From positions 2,356,001 to 2,420,000 of the forward strand of contig NZ_CP049256.1 in NCBI RefSeq assembly GCF_011046485.1: 64,000 bases of DNA, written 5' to 3'. The stretch's first letter is position 1. Every line of letters begins with the position of its first letter. This DNA is from Microbacterium sp. 4R-513. GTDB taxonomy: Bacteria; Actinomycetota; Actinomycetes; Actinomycetales; Microbacteriaceae. The notes beneath the pieces are model-generated. The model made no database searches. It was not told the DNA's origin and saw nothing but the letters and a program-made list of their open reading frames with translations. The position numbers were made by a program, and so were the translations under genes. Below, piece after piece: positions 17,848-25,654 of this stretch.

Positions 17848-18750
17848 GTGCGGATCCCGTTCGAACTGGCCGAGACCCTGGCCGCCGTCGTCGACGAAGG
17901 ATCGCTGGATGCCGCGGCCCGCCGCCTGCACGTGACGCCTTCCGCCGTCAGCCAGCGCATCAAGTCGCTCGAGGAGCAGCTCGGTCGTGTCGTGCTGGTG
18001 CGTGCCAAGCCCGCGCGGCCGACCGAGGCCGGTGCGGCCGTCGTGCGACTGGCCCGTCAGACGGCGCTCCTCGAACAGGACGCGCTCGCGGTGCTCGGCG
18101 TCGACGAGGAGGGGAGCGCGCTGGTCTCGGTGCCGCTCGCCGTGAATGCGGACTCCCTGGCGACGTGGTTCCTCGCGCCGCTCGCGAAGCTGGCGGCGAG
18201 GCATCCCATCGTCTTCGAGCTGCACCGCGACGACCAGGACTTCACCGCCGCACTCCTGGAGTCGGGGACGGTGATGGGAGCCGTCACCTCGCGGGCGACG
18301 CCCGTCGCGGGCTGCCGCGTCAGCCCTCTCGGCGTCATGCGGTACGAGGCGGTCGCGACGCCCGCCTACGTCGCCCGCTGGCTTGCGGGCGGCGTCACCC
18401 CCGCCGCGCTCGAGACGGCACCGCTCGTGGACTTCGACCGCCGCGACGACCTCCAGTCCCAGTGGCTCGCGGCGCAGGGGGTGGATGCCGCGACCCCGCC
18501 CCGCAGCTACGTGCCGGCGTCGAACGACTTCGCGACGGCGATCAAGCTCGGCCTGGGCTGGGGGCTGCTGCCCGGGTTCCAGTCCTCGGCCGAGCTCAGC
18601 GACGGCCGTCTCGTGCGGCTCGGCGGTCCGCCGATCGACGTGCCGCTCCACTGGCAGCAGTGGAATCTGCGCTCGCCGCTCCTCGACGCGATCGCCGACG
18701 AGTTCGTCACGGTCGGCCGGCGCGTGCTTGCCGGGATGCCGGCGGGCTGA
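17848..18750 (+). CDS. lysG: LysG/ArgP-type LysR regulator
   Basis: 300 residues. The N-terminal winged helix carries DEGSLDAAARRLHVTPSAVSQ, then a linker helix, and a LysR effector domain with the family-specific VMGAVTSRATPVAGC and LGLGWGLLPGFQSS. ArgP/LysG proteins sense lysine/arginine and activate the divergent exporter. GTG 17848 was chosen because TAGCAT (17835-17840) fits a -10 element placing the RNA start at this codon; an ATG at 17839 in the same frame would overlap that hexamer and is the alternative. Similarity to C. glutamicum LysG extends over the whole length. Confidence 0.9.
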   Translation: MRIPFELAETLAAVVDEGSLDAAARRLHVTPSAVSQRIKSLEEQLGRVVLVRAKPARPTEAGAAVVRLARQTALLEQDALAVLGVDEEGSALVSVPLAVNADSLATWFLAPLAKLAARHPIVFELHRDDQDFTAALLESGTVMGAVTSRATPVAGCRVSPLGVMRYEAVATPAYVARWLAGGVTPAALETAPLVDFDRRDDLQSQWLAAQGVDAATPPRSYVPASNDFATAIKLGLGWGLLPGFQSSAELSDGRLVRLGGPPIDVPLHWQQWNLRSPLLDAIADEFVTVGRRVLAGMPAG

Positions 18751-18765
18751 GCCGAGGCATCCGTC

Positions 18766-19794
18766 TCAGTCGTCGCTCACGCGTAGCACGATCTTGCCGC
18801 GCGTGTGCCCCTCCTCGAGGGACTCGTGGGCCGCGCCGGCGTCGGCGAGATCGAAGACCCGTTCGATGAAGACCTGGATCGCGCCGGAGTCGAGCAGTCG
18901 CCCGACCGTCGCGAGGGCGCCGCCGTCGGGGATGACCCGGTAGCTCGTGGCGCGCACTCCCGCCGCCGCGGCGGCTTCGGCATAGCCCGGGAAGGAGTGC
19001 GTCGGCACGACGATGTACAGCCCACCCGGGCGGATCACGCCGAGCGACCGCGTGCCGGTGTCATCGTGAACGTCGCCGACGAGGTCGATCACGACGTCGA
19101 CGTCGGCGATGACGTCCTCGAACCGCAGGGACGTGTAGTCGATCACGGTCGCCGCCCCGAGCTCCCGCAGCCACGCGGCGTTGCGCGCCGAGCCGGTCGC
19201 CGTGACATGCGCGCCGAAGTAGTGCGCGAGCTGCACGGCGAAGTGGCCGACGCCGCCGCTGCCCGCGTGGATCAGGATGCGCTGACCCTCGTGCGCATGC
19301 GCCGTCTCGACGACGAGCCCCCACGCGGTCAGCGCGGCCAGCGGCACGCCCGCGGCCTCGACGTGCGACAGCGACGCGGGCTTGCGCGCGACCGACAGCG
19401 TCGGGACGACGGCGTACTCGGCATACGAGCCGCCCGTGCGCGGGAAGGCGAGCATGCCGTACACCTCTGTGCCCGCGGGGAAGGGGTGCGAGTCGTACGG
19501 CGATTGCACGACGACACCGCTGAAGTCGAAGCCCAGCGTCGCTGGGTAGCCCGCGATCGCCCCCGATACGCCTCGGCCGGCACGCGTCTTCGCGTCGGTC
19601 GGGTTGACCCCGGCGGCCACCACACGCACGAGCAGTTCGGTCAGCACGGGGCTGGGGACGGGGACGGATGCCTCGTGCAGCACCTCGGGCGCCCCCGTCT
19701 CGTCTATCACGACGGCCCGCATGACGTCGGGCGGATCGTCCACCGGCACGAGCGTGGCGGAGGCGGAGGTGGATCGCAGCGGCCGGGATCGCAT
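18766..19794 (-). CDS. NADP-dependent zinc-free MDR oxidoreductase (quinone reductase-like)
   Basis: 342 residues of the medium-chain dehydrogenase/reductase superfamily. It has an N-terminal GroES-like domain (MRAVVIDETGAPEVLHEASV), the cofactor-site motif ILIHAGSGGVGHFAVQLA near residue 180, and no zinc-binding cysteines, as in quinone oxidoreductases. It would reduce quinones or enones with NADPH. The ATG at 19792-19794 is preceded by AAGGAG at a 7-nt gap; about 24 residues then lie before the conserved start, so a shorter form is possible. Convergent with lysG. Confidence 0.85.
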   Translation of the reverse strand: MRSRPLRSTSASATLVPVDDPPDVMRAVVIDETGAPEVLHEASVPVPSPVLTELLVRVVAAGVNPTDAKTRAGRGVSGAIAGYPATLGFDFSGVVVQSPYDSHPFPAGTEVYGMLAFPRTGGSYAEYAVVPTLSVARKPASLSHVEAAGVPLAALTAWGLVVETAHAHEGQRILIHAGSGGVGHFAVQLAHYFGAHVTATGSARNAAWLRELGAATVIDYTSLRFEDVIADVDVVIDLVGDVHDDTGTRSLGVIRPGGLYIVVPTHSFPGYAEAAAAAGVRATSYRVIPDGGALATVGRLLDSGAIQVFIERVFDLADAGAAHESLEEGHTRGKIVLRVSDD

Positions 19795-19930
19795 CGGTCG
19801 CTCCTTCCCGTGCATGGCGGCGTCGGCAGCACTGGTGCCCTGGTGTGATCCAGTCAACCGCTGGATTGTCTCGCCCGTGTTACGCCTCTGCTACCAGGTC
19901 GAGAAGCCTGATGCGGCACCGCCGACAAGG

Positions 19931-19963
19931 CGAAGAGCCCCGCGGCATCCGCGGGGCTCTTCG
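19931..19963 (-). terminator. Terminator downstream of marR
   Basis: A perfect 15-bp stem (CGAAGAGCCCCGCGG / CCGCGGGGCTCTTCG) with a 3-nt loop lies 11 bp past the marR stop on the reverse strand. On the reverse strand it is followed by CCTTGTCGG rather than a T-run. Confidence 0.85.
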
Positions 19964-19973
19964 TCTGTGCGTC

Positions 19974-20444
19974 TCAGGGAGTCGTGCCCGAGGTGAGGGC
20001 GTGCAGCAGGTGCGTCAGCCGCTCGATGTCGGCCAGGCGCCAGTTCTCGAGCGAGTCGGCCAGCGCACTCTCGCGCGGATGACGCGCCGCGGCGAGCCGC
20101 TCAAGGCCCTCCGGCGTCGGCGAGAGGAGACTCGACCGGCCGTCGGTCGGATCGGGAGTGCGCACGACGAGCCCCAGGGCCTCGAGCTCGCGCACCGTGC
20201 GGCTGATCTGCCCCTTGTCGCTCATGAGCGACTCCGCGAGCGCCGAGATCGTCACGCTCTCGCGTCGGACGATCGTCGTGAAGACCTTGTAGGCGCCCGG
20301 CAGCATGCCGGGACTCACGCGATGCGCGTTCTCGACGATGACACGCCGGAACTGCGTGATGAGCTCACCGAACTCCGCCTCGAGGGCCCGCACCGCTTCG
20401 GTGCGGGCCTCTCGGGCGTCCGTCTCGGCCATCGCGATCGACAT
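19974..20444 (-). CDS. MarR-family transcriptional regulator
   Basis: 156 residues with a winged helix: ESVTISALAESLMSDKGQI is the recognition region and PTDGRSSLLSPTPEGLERL is the beta-wing, both typical of MarR. It most likely represses the upstream efflux gene and itself. The ATG (20442-20444) overlaps the stop codon of the MFS gene by one base, so the two are co-transcribed. A hairpin follows. Ligand unknown, presumably a drug or phenolic exported by the pump. Confidence 0.9.
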   Translation of the reverse strand: MSIAMAETDAREARTEAVRALEAEFGELITQFRRVIVENAHRVSPGMLPGAYKVFTTIVRRESVTISALAESLMSDKGQISRTVRELEALGLVVRTPDPTDGRSSLLSPTPEGLERLAAARHPRESALADSLENWRLADIERLTHLLHALTSGTTP

Positions 20445-22174
20445 TAGCGTCGAGCGGATGCCGCTGCCGAGGCATCCGTCGCCTCGTCGTCGTCCGAGCC
20501 GGCACCGTCCACCGTCGAGACGGTGGCCGTCGCGGTGAGGGTGTCCATGCCCTCGGCGACCGAGACCGTGGCAAGGTCGGCCTCGCTCGCCTGGATGCGC
20601 TCGCTGGTCGTCATCTTGGTGAGCGGCTTGTTCGGCAGGAACAGGACGGCGATGAGGCTCACGACCGCGAAGGGCACGGCGATGAGGAACGAGTGCGAGA
20701 TGCCCTGGGCGTAGATGTCCTCGAAGATGACCCGGACGACCTCGGGCATAGCCGAGACCTTCGGGAGCGCACCGCTCTGGAGCTGCTGCGCGACCTCGGC
20801 GCCCTGCGCTCCGAGGCTCACGATCGCGGCGGTGAGCCTGTCCTTCGCGTCGCCGAGAAGGTCGGTGACGCTCGCGGCGAGGGCGGCTCCCATGATCGAG
20901 ACGCCGATCGTGCCGCCGAGGCTGCGGAAGAACGTGACGCCCGAGCTCGCGACGCCGATCTCGGTCGGCTTCGAGGTGTTCTGCACGACGAGCACGAGGT
21001 TCTGCATGGTCATGCCGACGCCGGCGCCGAGCAGGAACATGTAGACCGAGACGAGGGCGAAGTTCGTGTCGTAGTGGATCGTCGAGAGCAGGTACGAGCC
21101 CGCGATGAGCAGCACCGAGCCGACGATGAGGTACGGCTTCCACTTTCCGAAGCGCGTGATGAGCGCGCCGACGCCGATCGATGCGAGCAGCAGACCCGCG
21201 ATCATCGGGATGGTCATGAGGCCGGCCTCGGTCGGCGTGGCGCCGCGAGCGAGCTGCATGTACTGGCTGAGGAAGACCGATGCCCCGAACATCGCGATGC
21301 CGGTCGCGACCGACGCGATGACGGCGAGCGTGAAGGTGCGGTTGCGGAACAGCGTGAGCGGCACGAGCGGCTCCTTCGAGCGCAGCTCGACGATGATGAA
21401 CAGCGCCGTCGCGACGATCGCACCGCCGACCATGAGGATCGTCTCGGTGCTCCACCACTCGAACGAGTCGCCCGCGAGCGTGATCCAGATGAGGAGGAGC
21501 GAGACGGCCGTCGACAGCAGGATGATGCCGAGGTAGTCGATACGGGCCTTCTTCTTCGGGCGCTTCGGCAGGTGCAGCGTCCGCTGCAGGATGATCAGTG
21601 CGAGCACCGCGAAGGGGAGCGCGACGAAGAAGTTCCAGCGCCAGCCCAGCGTGTCGGTGATGACACCGCCGAGGAGCGGGCCTCCGACGGTCGCCACGGC
21701 CATGACGGCGCCGAAGAGACCCATGTAGCGGCCGCGCTCACGCGGGCTGATGATGTCGGCCATGATGACCTGGCTGAGAGCGGCGAGCCCACCGGCGCCG
21801 ATGCCCTGGACGGCACGGAAGGCGATGAGCATGCCGGGGTCCTGGGAGAAGCCCGCGGCCGCCGTCGCCAGCACGAAGATCGCAATGGCGATCTGAATGA
21901 GCAGCTTGCGGTTGAAGAGGTCGGCGAGCTTGCCCCAGATCGGGGTGGAGATGGCGGTCGTCAGAAGGGTCGCCGTGACGACCCATGTGAAGGCGGCCTG
22001 GTCGCCGTCGAGGTCGTGCACGATGACGGGCAGCGACGTCGAGACGACCGTCGAGGCCAGCATCGACACGAACATGCCGAGGAGGAGGCCGGAGAGGGCC
22101 TGCAGCACCTGGCGGTGGGTGCGCTTCTCTCCGGACGTGGCGACCGACCCGGTCGCGGTGGAGGACGTGGTCAT
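20444..22174 (-). CDS. DHA2-family (EmrB/QacA-type) MFS multidrug transporter
   Basis: 576 residues with about 14 membrane helices. LGMFVSMLASTVVSTSLPVI is the first helix, with motif C-like AVATVGGPLLGGVITD and the GRYMGLFGA loop element. Proton-coupled export of hydrophobic drugs is the family role. The cytosolic tail of about 50 residues is acidic and Thr/Ser-rich. The ATG at 22172-22174 is preceded by AAGGA. Upstream lie two dyads typical of MarR operators, and marR is directly downstream, so the pump is likely autoregulated by MarR. Confidence 0.9.
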   Translation of the reverse strand: MTTSSTATGSVATSGEKRTHRQVLQALSGLLLGMFVSMLASTVVSTSLPVIVHDLDGDQAAFTWVVTATLLTTAISTPIWGKLADLFNRKLLIQIAIAIFVLATAAAGFSQDPGMLIAFRAVQGIGAGGLAALSQVIMADIISPRERGRYMGLFGAVMAVATVGGPLLGGVITDTLGWRWNFFVALPFAVLALIILQRTLHLPKRPKKKARIDYLGIILLSTAVSLLLIWITLAGDSFEWWSTETILMVGGAIVATALFIIVELRSKEPLVPLTLFRNRTFTLAVIASVATGIAMFGASVFLSQYMQLARGATPTEAGLMTIPMIAGLLLASIGVGALITRFGKWKPYLIVGSVLLIAGSYLLSTIHYDTNFALVSVYMFLLGAGVGMTMQNLVLVVQNTSKPTEIGVASSGVTFFRSLGGTIGVSIMGAALAASVTDLLGDAKDRLTAAIVSLGAQGAEVAQQLQSGALPKVSAMPEVVRVIFEDIYAQGISHSFLIAVPFAVVSLIAVLFLPNKPLTKMTTSERIQASEADLATVSVAEGMDTLTATATVSTVDGAGSDDDEATDASAAASARR

Positions 22175-22230
22175 GGAGATCCTTCTGAAAGGAGGGGAAA
22201 GGGATTCGAGCGCGGCGACGGCGGCGCGAA

Positions 22231-22275
22231 AGTTGATGAATGTCAACTATATGTAAGTCGTTGACATCTGTCAAC
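22231..22275 (-). promoter_or_regulatory. Two MarR-type operators
   Basis: Dyad 1 at 22231-22248 (AGTTGATGAATGTCAACT, 6-bp arms) and dyad 2 at 22260-22275 (GTTGACATCTGTCAAC, 7-bp perfect arms) lie 57-101 bp upstream of the MFS start. Both share the TTGA...TCAA half-site and their centres are about 28 bp apart. The AT-rich TATATGTAA between them could contain a -10 element. MarR as the binder is inferred. Confidence 0.7.
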
Positions 22276-22320
22276 TATTCCCGCGTCCGCGATTCGTGTC
22301 GCGCGGCGGAGGATGGGGGG

Positions 22321-22821
22321 ATGTTCAGCGTCGAGCTCCTCCTGGATCCCGGCTCGGAGCGCGCGGTGCGCGACGAGTGGACACGGCTCGTCGAGGCGGG
22401 ACTGCCGAGCGCCGGGCGGCAGACCGCTCCGAGCAATCGGCCGCACGTGACGCTCGCCGTGCGGGAGAGGGTGGATGCCTCGACCCTCTCCTCCGTCGCG
22501 GACGCTCTGCCGCTGGAGATCGAGCTCGGGGGCATGCTGCTCTTCGGGCGCGACCGCTTCGTCCTCGCACGGCAGGTGATCGTCTCGGCTGCCCTCCTCG
22601 AGCTGCACCGGGAGATCGCGCGGATCGTCGGGCCACCGGAGCCGCACTACGCCAACACGGGGCCCGATCACTGGACTCCGCATGTGACCCTGGCGCGCCG
22701 GATGTCCGCGCCGCAGGTGGCGCAGGCGCTCGAAGCGCTCGACGCGCGACCGATCGCAGGTCAGGCGACGGGCCTGCGCGTGTGGGACGCGACCGCGAAG
22801 ACCGTGACGACCCTCCGGTGA
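22321..22821 (+). CDS. 2H phosphoesterase (2'-5' RNA ligase family)
   Basis: 166 residues with two His-x-Thr motifs, RPHVTLA near residue 40 and TPHVTLARR near residue 120, which form the active site of 2H phosphoesterases. Related enzymes (LigT/ThpR) hydrolyse or ligate 2',5'-phosphodiesters and cyclic phosphates in RNA. It is a stand-alone gene divergent from the MFS-marR pair and convergent with the YqaJ-type gene. Physiological substrate is unknown. Confidence 0.87.
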   Translation: MFSVELLLDPGSERAVRDEWTRLVEAGLPSAGRQTAPSNRPHVTLAVRERVDASTLSSVADALPLEIELGGMLLFGRDRFVLARQVIVSAALLELHREIARIVGPPEPHYANTGPDHWTPHVTLARRMSAPQVAQALEALDARPIAGQATGLRVWDATAKTVTTLR

Positions 22822-22839
22822 GGCAACGTGCGGTGCGGG

Positions 22840-23502
22840 TCAGTCGGCCAGAGCCAGGGCGCGGAAGGGCTGACGCGGAGCCTCGGGCTGCGGCATCCGT
22901 CCCGCGTCTTTCGCACGGCTGAGGAGGTGCCGGCGGTGCAGCTCGTCGATGAGCAGAGTGGCGAGCCGCACGAGCTTGGCGATCTCGGCTTCATCGCGGT
23001 CGACCCAGGCGCAGCGCGGTTCGTCGTCGACGGGGACGAAGTCGCTGTGCTCCTCCCACGCGACGAGCGTCCGCTCGGCGCCGAGCACGTGCTGCTGCCA
23101 CCACACCTGGCGCAGGTAGGAGCGCGGGATGCTGCGCCATTCCTTGTTGGTCGTCTTGATCTCGGCGAGGATCACGCGCCCGCCGTGGTCGAGGCCGATG
23201 CCGTCGGGAGTCGCGAGGTGGCGCTTCTCGACGACGGCGTGGAAGAGGGCCGTCGAGGGCTGGATGCCGTGGGTCGCCGCGACCCAGCGGGCGATCTCGG
23301 GCTCGCGCACACGGCCGTGCGCCGTGTAGGCGTTGCCGGAGAAGCCCGACCCCATGAGCTTGGCGTCGGCGGCGCGGGGGATCGCGTTCGCCGACGTGAG
23401 GGTCGCGACATCCGTTGCCGTGATGCCGCGCGACCTCGCCCGCACCCACGCGACCCGATCGCGGGAGTCCGCGACGATGCGAGCGGCGAGTTCGGGTGTC
23501 AC
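22840..23502 (-). CDS. YqaJ-family recombinase/nuclease-like protein
   Basis: 220 residues resembling YqaJ viral recombinases (PD-(D/E)XK exonucleases). The N-terminal helix RSRGITATDVATLTSANAIP is typical. The catalytic core shows TPDGIGLDHGG then ILAEIKTTNKEW, giving the E-x-K pair, followed by YLRQVWWQQHVLGA. It probably acts on DNA ends, yet no phage genes surround it; actinobacteria often keep a lone chromosomal copy. The GTG at 23500-23502 has TACGGT 7 nt upstream, consistent with a leaderless mRNA. Confidence 0.82.
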   Translation of the reverse strand: MTPELAARIVADSRDRVAWVRARSRGITATDVATLTSANAIPRAADAKLMGSGFSGNAYTAHGRVREPEIARWVAATHGIQPSTALFHAVVEKRHLATPDGIGLDHGGRVILAEIKTTNKEWRSIPRSYLRQVWWQQHVLGAERTLVAWEEHSDFVPVDDEPRCAWVDRDEAEIAKLVRLATLLIDELHRRHLLSRAKDAGRMPQPEAPRQPFRALALAD

Positions 23503-23604
23503 GTCATCCACCGTACGCCGCGTCGCCGACGTGCACCGACCTGCCACGCCCGGGCCGTCCGCAACGGGGTTGCGGTGTCGGCACGAGGTGGAAGAGTCGG
23601 GCGC

Positions 23605-24240
23605 ATGGACACGATCAGTGCAGCGGATTTCCGTGCGGCAGCGGGTGCAGACGGGTGGCGCGCCGGCGCGAACGGAGCCCACATCACCTACACCACCCGG
23701 AACTTCGCGACGGGTGCCCGGCTCTTCTCGGCCATCGCCGCTCTCGCCGAGACGGCGGACCATCATCCGGACGTCGACGTGCGGTACCGCCAGGTCAGCG
23801 TGCACCTCTTCACGCACTCCGCGAACGGGCTGACGCGGAAGGACGTCGCGCTGGCCCAGCAGATCGCCGCGGCAGCGCGCGACCTCGGCGTCGAGGTGGA
23901 CGTCACGACCCCGCAGCGGCTCATGCTCGCGATCGCGACGGAGGACCCCGCGGCGATCATGCCGTTCTGGAAGGCGGCCACGGGCTACGACGCGATCAGC
24001 GACACGGAACTGCGCGACCCCTCCGGCCGCGGTCCGCTCATCTGGATGCAGAAGATCGACAAGCCGCTGCGCGGGCGCTCGCACCTCGACATCGTCGTGC
24101 CGCGAGACGAGGCCGAGGCGCGTGTCGCGGCCGTCCTCGCCGCCGGCGGCACGATCGCCGACGACAGTCAGGCGCCGCGGTGGTGGACGCTCTCCGACGC
24201 CCACGGCCACAAGATCGACATCACGCCCTCGCGCAGCTGA
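23605..24240 (+). CDS. Pterin-4a-carbinolamine dehydratase-like domain fused to glyoxalase-like (VOC) domain
   Basis: 211 residues. The first ~98 residues resemble PCD/DCoH, which dehydrates 4a-hydroxytetrahydrobiopterin; the hallmark ADHHPDVDVRYRQVSVHLFT with its paired histidines is intact. From about residue 105 a VOC fold begins (RLMLAIATEDPAAIMPFWKA) and ends in WWTLSDAHGHKIDIT. No phenylalanine hydroxylase gene is near. The fusion could link pterin chemistry to a small-molecule lyase or binding role; the combined function is not known. Confidence 0.82.
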   Translation: MDTISAADFRAAAGADGWRAGANGAHITYTTRNFATGARLFSAIAALAETADHHPDVDVRYRQVSVHLFTHSANGLTRKDVALAQQIAAAARDLGVEVDVTTPQRLMLAIATEDPAAIMPFWKAATGYDAISDTELRDPSGRGPLIWMQKIDKPLRGRSHLDIVVPRDEAEARVAAVLAAGGTIADDSQAPRWWTLSDAHGHKIDITPSRS

Positions 24241-24286
24241 CCGAGCGCCTCGTTCCTTGCTCTTCGTCCCCTCGCTCTTCGTGCCT

Positions 24287-24385
24287 CCCTCCGGCGTCGA
24301 GTACGTACGTCCTCGCCGAGAGCACAGGTTCTTGAGGTCAGCACCCTGTGATCTCGGCGAGTGCGTACGTTCTCGCCGAGCACAG
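24287..24385. repeat. Palindromic element, left copy
   Basis: Core inverted repeat: arm 24304-24328 pairs with 24345-24369 (22 of 25 positions), loop 16 nt. A further half-copy (CGTACGTTCTCGCCGAG) follows at 24364-24380. The sequence, including the leader CCCTCCGGCGTCGAGTAC, is repeated in the same orientation at 25504-25600, on the other side of the nuclease-like gene. The two copies differ in paired positions so that base pairing is kept near the loop (CACAGG/CCTGTG here, CACACG/CGTGTG there). Confidence 0.8.
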
Positions 24386-24512
24386 ATCGGGAGGTAGACG
24401 AGTACGGTCGGCTTGGTCGGCTGGGTCCTGCACAAGAGGGCGGCGGCCAGGCATTGTTCACAGATCGAATCCTCGACCTTGGCGGCAAGCGTGGGTCCGA
24501 GAGTTTGTGAGG

Positions 24513-25502
24513 ATGGGACGGCACCTCTCACCCTCGGAAGCACGTGCGTCAGTTCGGACGCGGGCGCAGTTGCAGGACAACGGGTGGAGCGATCGGGCGA
24601 TCCGGCGAGCGGTCGAATCGGGCCGGATGCGGCGGCTGCAGCGCAACAGGTACGTCCTGCAGTCGCTGTGGGACCAGCTCTGGCCGGAGTCGCGTCACCT
24701 CCTCGAGGTGGTCGCAGTGCACAGCGAGATGCGGGAGGGCGGCGGAGTGCAGTCGTACGTGTCCGCGGGCGCTGCGCACGGTCTGCCGCTCTACCGGTGC
24801 ACGCCAGCACGAGTGCACGCGACCTTCCCTCCCACCGCCCGGTCGACGAGCAGACCGGGACTCTTCCGTCACTGCGAGCCGCTTCCCGAGGAGGATGTGG
24901 AGGTGCGTGACGGCATCCCGTGCACAACTCTCGCGCGCACCACTTCCGACGTCGTCCGAGTCGTCGGCCGCGATACCGCCGTCGCCTTCGCCGATGCCGC
25001 ACTGCGCCGCGTCTCCGTCGTGGGGCGGCGGTACGATTCCGCCGCCGCCGAACAGTGGCGGGCTGGGATGCTGGAGCGCATCGCCCGAGCACGAGGTGCG
25101 CGCGGCATACGCCAAGCCGAAGAGGTGATCCGCTTCGCCGACGGCCGGGCTGAGCTCCCCGGCGAAAGCGTCACGCGACTCCAGCTCGCCCGTCTCGGAT
25201 GGACCCGGTTCGAACTCCAGGTGCCGATCGCCGCACCGGGCGGCGGGGAGTACTTCGTAGACCTCGAGATCGAAGACGCCCGTACTTTCGTCGAGTTCGA
25301 CGGTCAAGGGAAGTATCTCGACGAGTCGATGCGCTCCGGCCGCTCACTCGATCAGGTGGTTCTCGACGAGAAGCGCCGCGAGGACTGGATCCGCGGCGTG
25401 ACACAGAAGCGTCTGGTCCGGGTCGAGGGTCCGCACATAGAGACGACCGAAGCGCTCGCGGCGCGCCTCGCCGGCTTCGGCATCCTGCTTCCCTCTGAGT
25501 GA
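24513..25502 (+). CDS. AbiEi-type winged-helix protein with C-terminal PD-(D/E)XK-like (DUF559/Vsr-like) domain
   Basis: 329 residues. Residues ~10-50 form a winged helix of the type IV antitoxin AbiEi kind (TRAQLQDNGWSDRAIRRAVE, RLQRNRYVL). The middle (VSAGAAHGLPLY, GIPCTTLARTTSDVVRV) matches the AbiEi-like linker region. The last ~100 residues look like a Vsr/DUF559 endonuclease fold: YFVDLEIEDARTFVEFDGQG, then KY and a conserved EKRREDWIR. No AbiEii nucleotidyltransferase toxin gene is adjacent, so it is not an ordinary type IV pair. Flanking it on both sides are related palindromic repeats. The ATG follows GTGAGG. Role unknown: orphan defence nuclease or repeat-associated enzyme. Confidence 0.75.
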   Translation: MGRHLSPSEARASVRTRAQLQDNGWSDRAIRRAVESGRMRRLQRNRYVLQSLWDQLWPESRHLLEVVAVHSEMREGGGVQSYVSAGAAHGLPLYRCTPARVHATFPPTARSTSRPGLFRHCEPLPEEDVEVRDGIPCTTLARTTSDVVRVVGRDTAVAFADAALRRVSVVGRRYDSAAAEQWRAGMLERIARARGARGIRQAEEVIRFADGRAELPGESVTRLQLARLGWTRFELQVPIAAPGGGEYFVDLEIEDARTFVEFDGQGKYLDESMRSGRSLDQVVLDEKRREDWIRGVTQKRLVRVEGPHIETTEALAARLAGFGILLPSE

Positions 25503-25503
25503 G

Positions 25504-25600
25504 CCCTCCGCCGTGCGTCGAGTACATACGATCCCGCCGAGTTCACACGTTCTTTCCGCGCACCTCGTGTGGTTTCGGCGACTACGTACGATCTCGACCA
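25504..25600. repeat. Palindromic element, right copy
   Basis: Core arms 25525-25549 and 25566-25590 pair at 17 of 25 positions around a 16-nt loop, the same 25-16-25 layout as the left copy at 24304-24369. The loop begins TTCTT in both copies. It starts two bases after the stop of the nuclease-like gene and ends about 20 bp before the rplJ promoter. Confidence 0.75.
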
Positions 25601-25619
25601 AACGGGGTCGGGGATGGAT

Positions 25620-25648
25620 TTGGGGAGGGGAGAGGCATCCCGTAGACT
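25620..25648 (+). promoter_or_regulatory. rplJ: rplJL promoter
   Basis: TTGGGG (25620-25625), 17-bp spacer, TAGACT (25643-25648). Both match the actinobacterial housekeeping consensus. Transcription would start near 25655 and give a ~210-nt leader before rplJ. Confidence 0.7.
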
Positions 25649-25654
25649 GGTGAC

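Noticed and set aside
22840..23502. Prophage remnant suggested by the YqaJ-type gene
   Set aside because: No integrase, recombination partner, structural gene or attachment repeat is nearby; flanking genes are housekeeping-like.
24513..25502. Classical type IV AbiE toxin-antitoxin pair
   Set aside because: No AbiEii nucleotidyltransferase gene next to it; the next gene downstream is rplJ and upstream is the PCD fusion.
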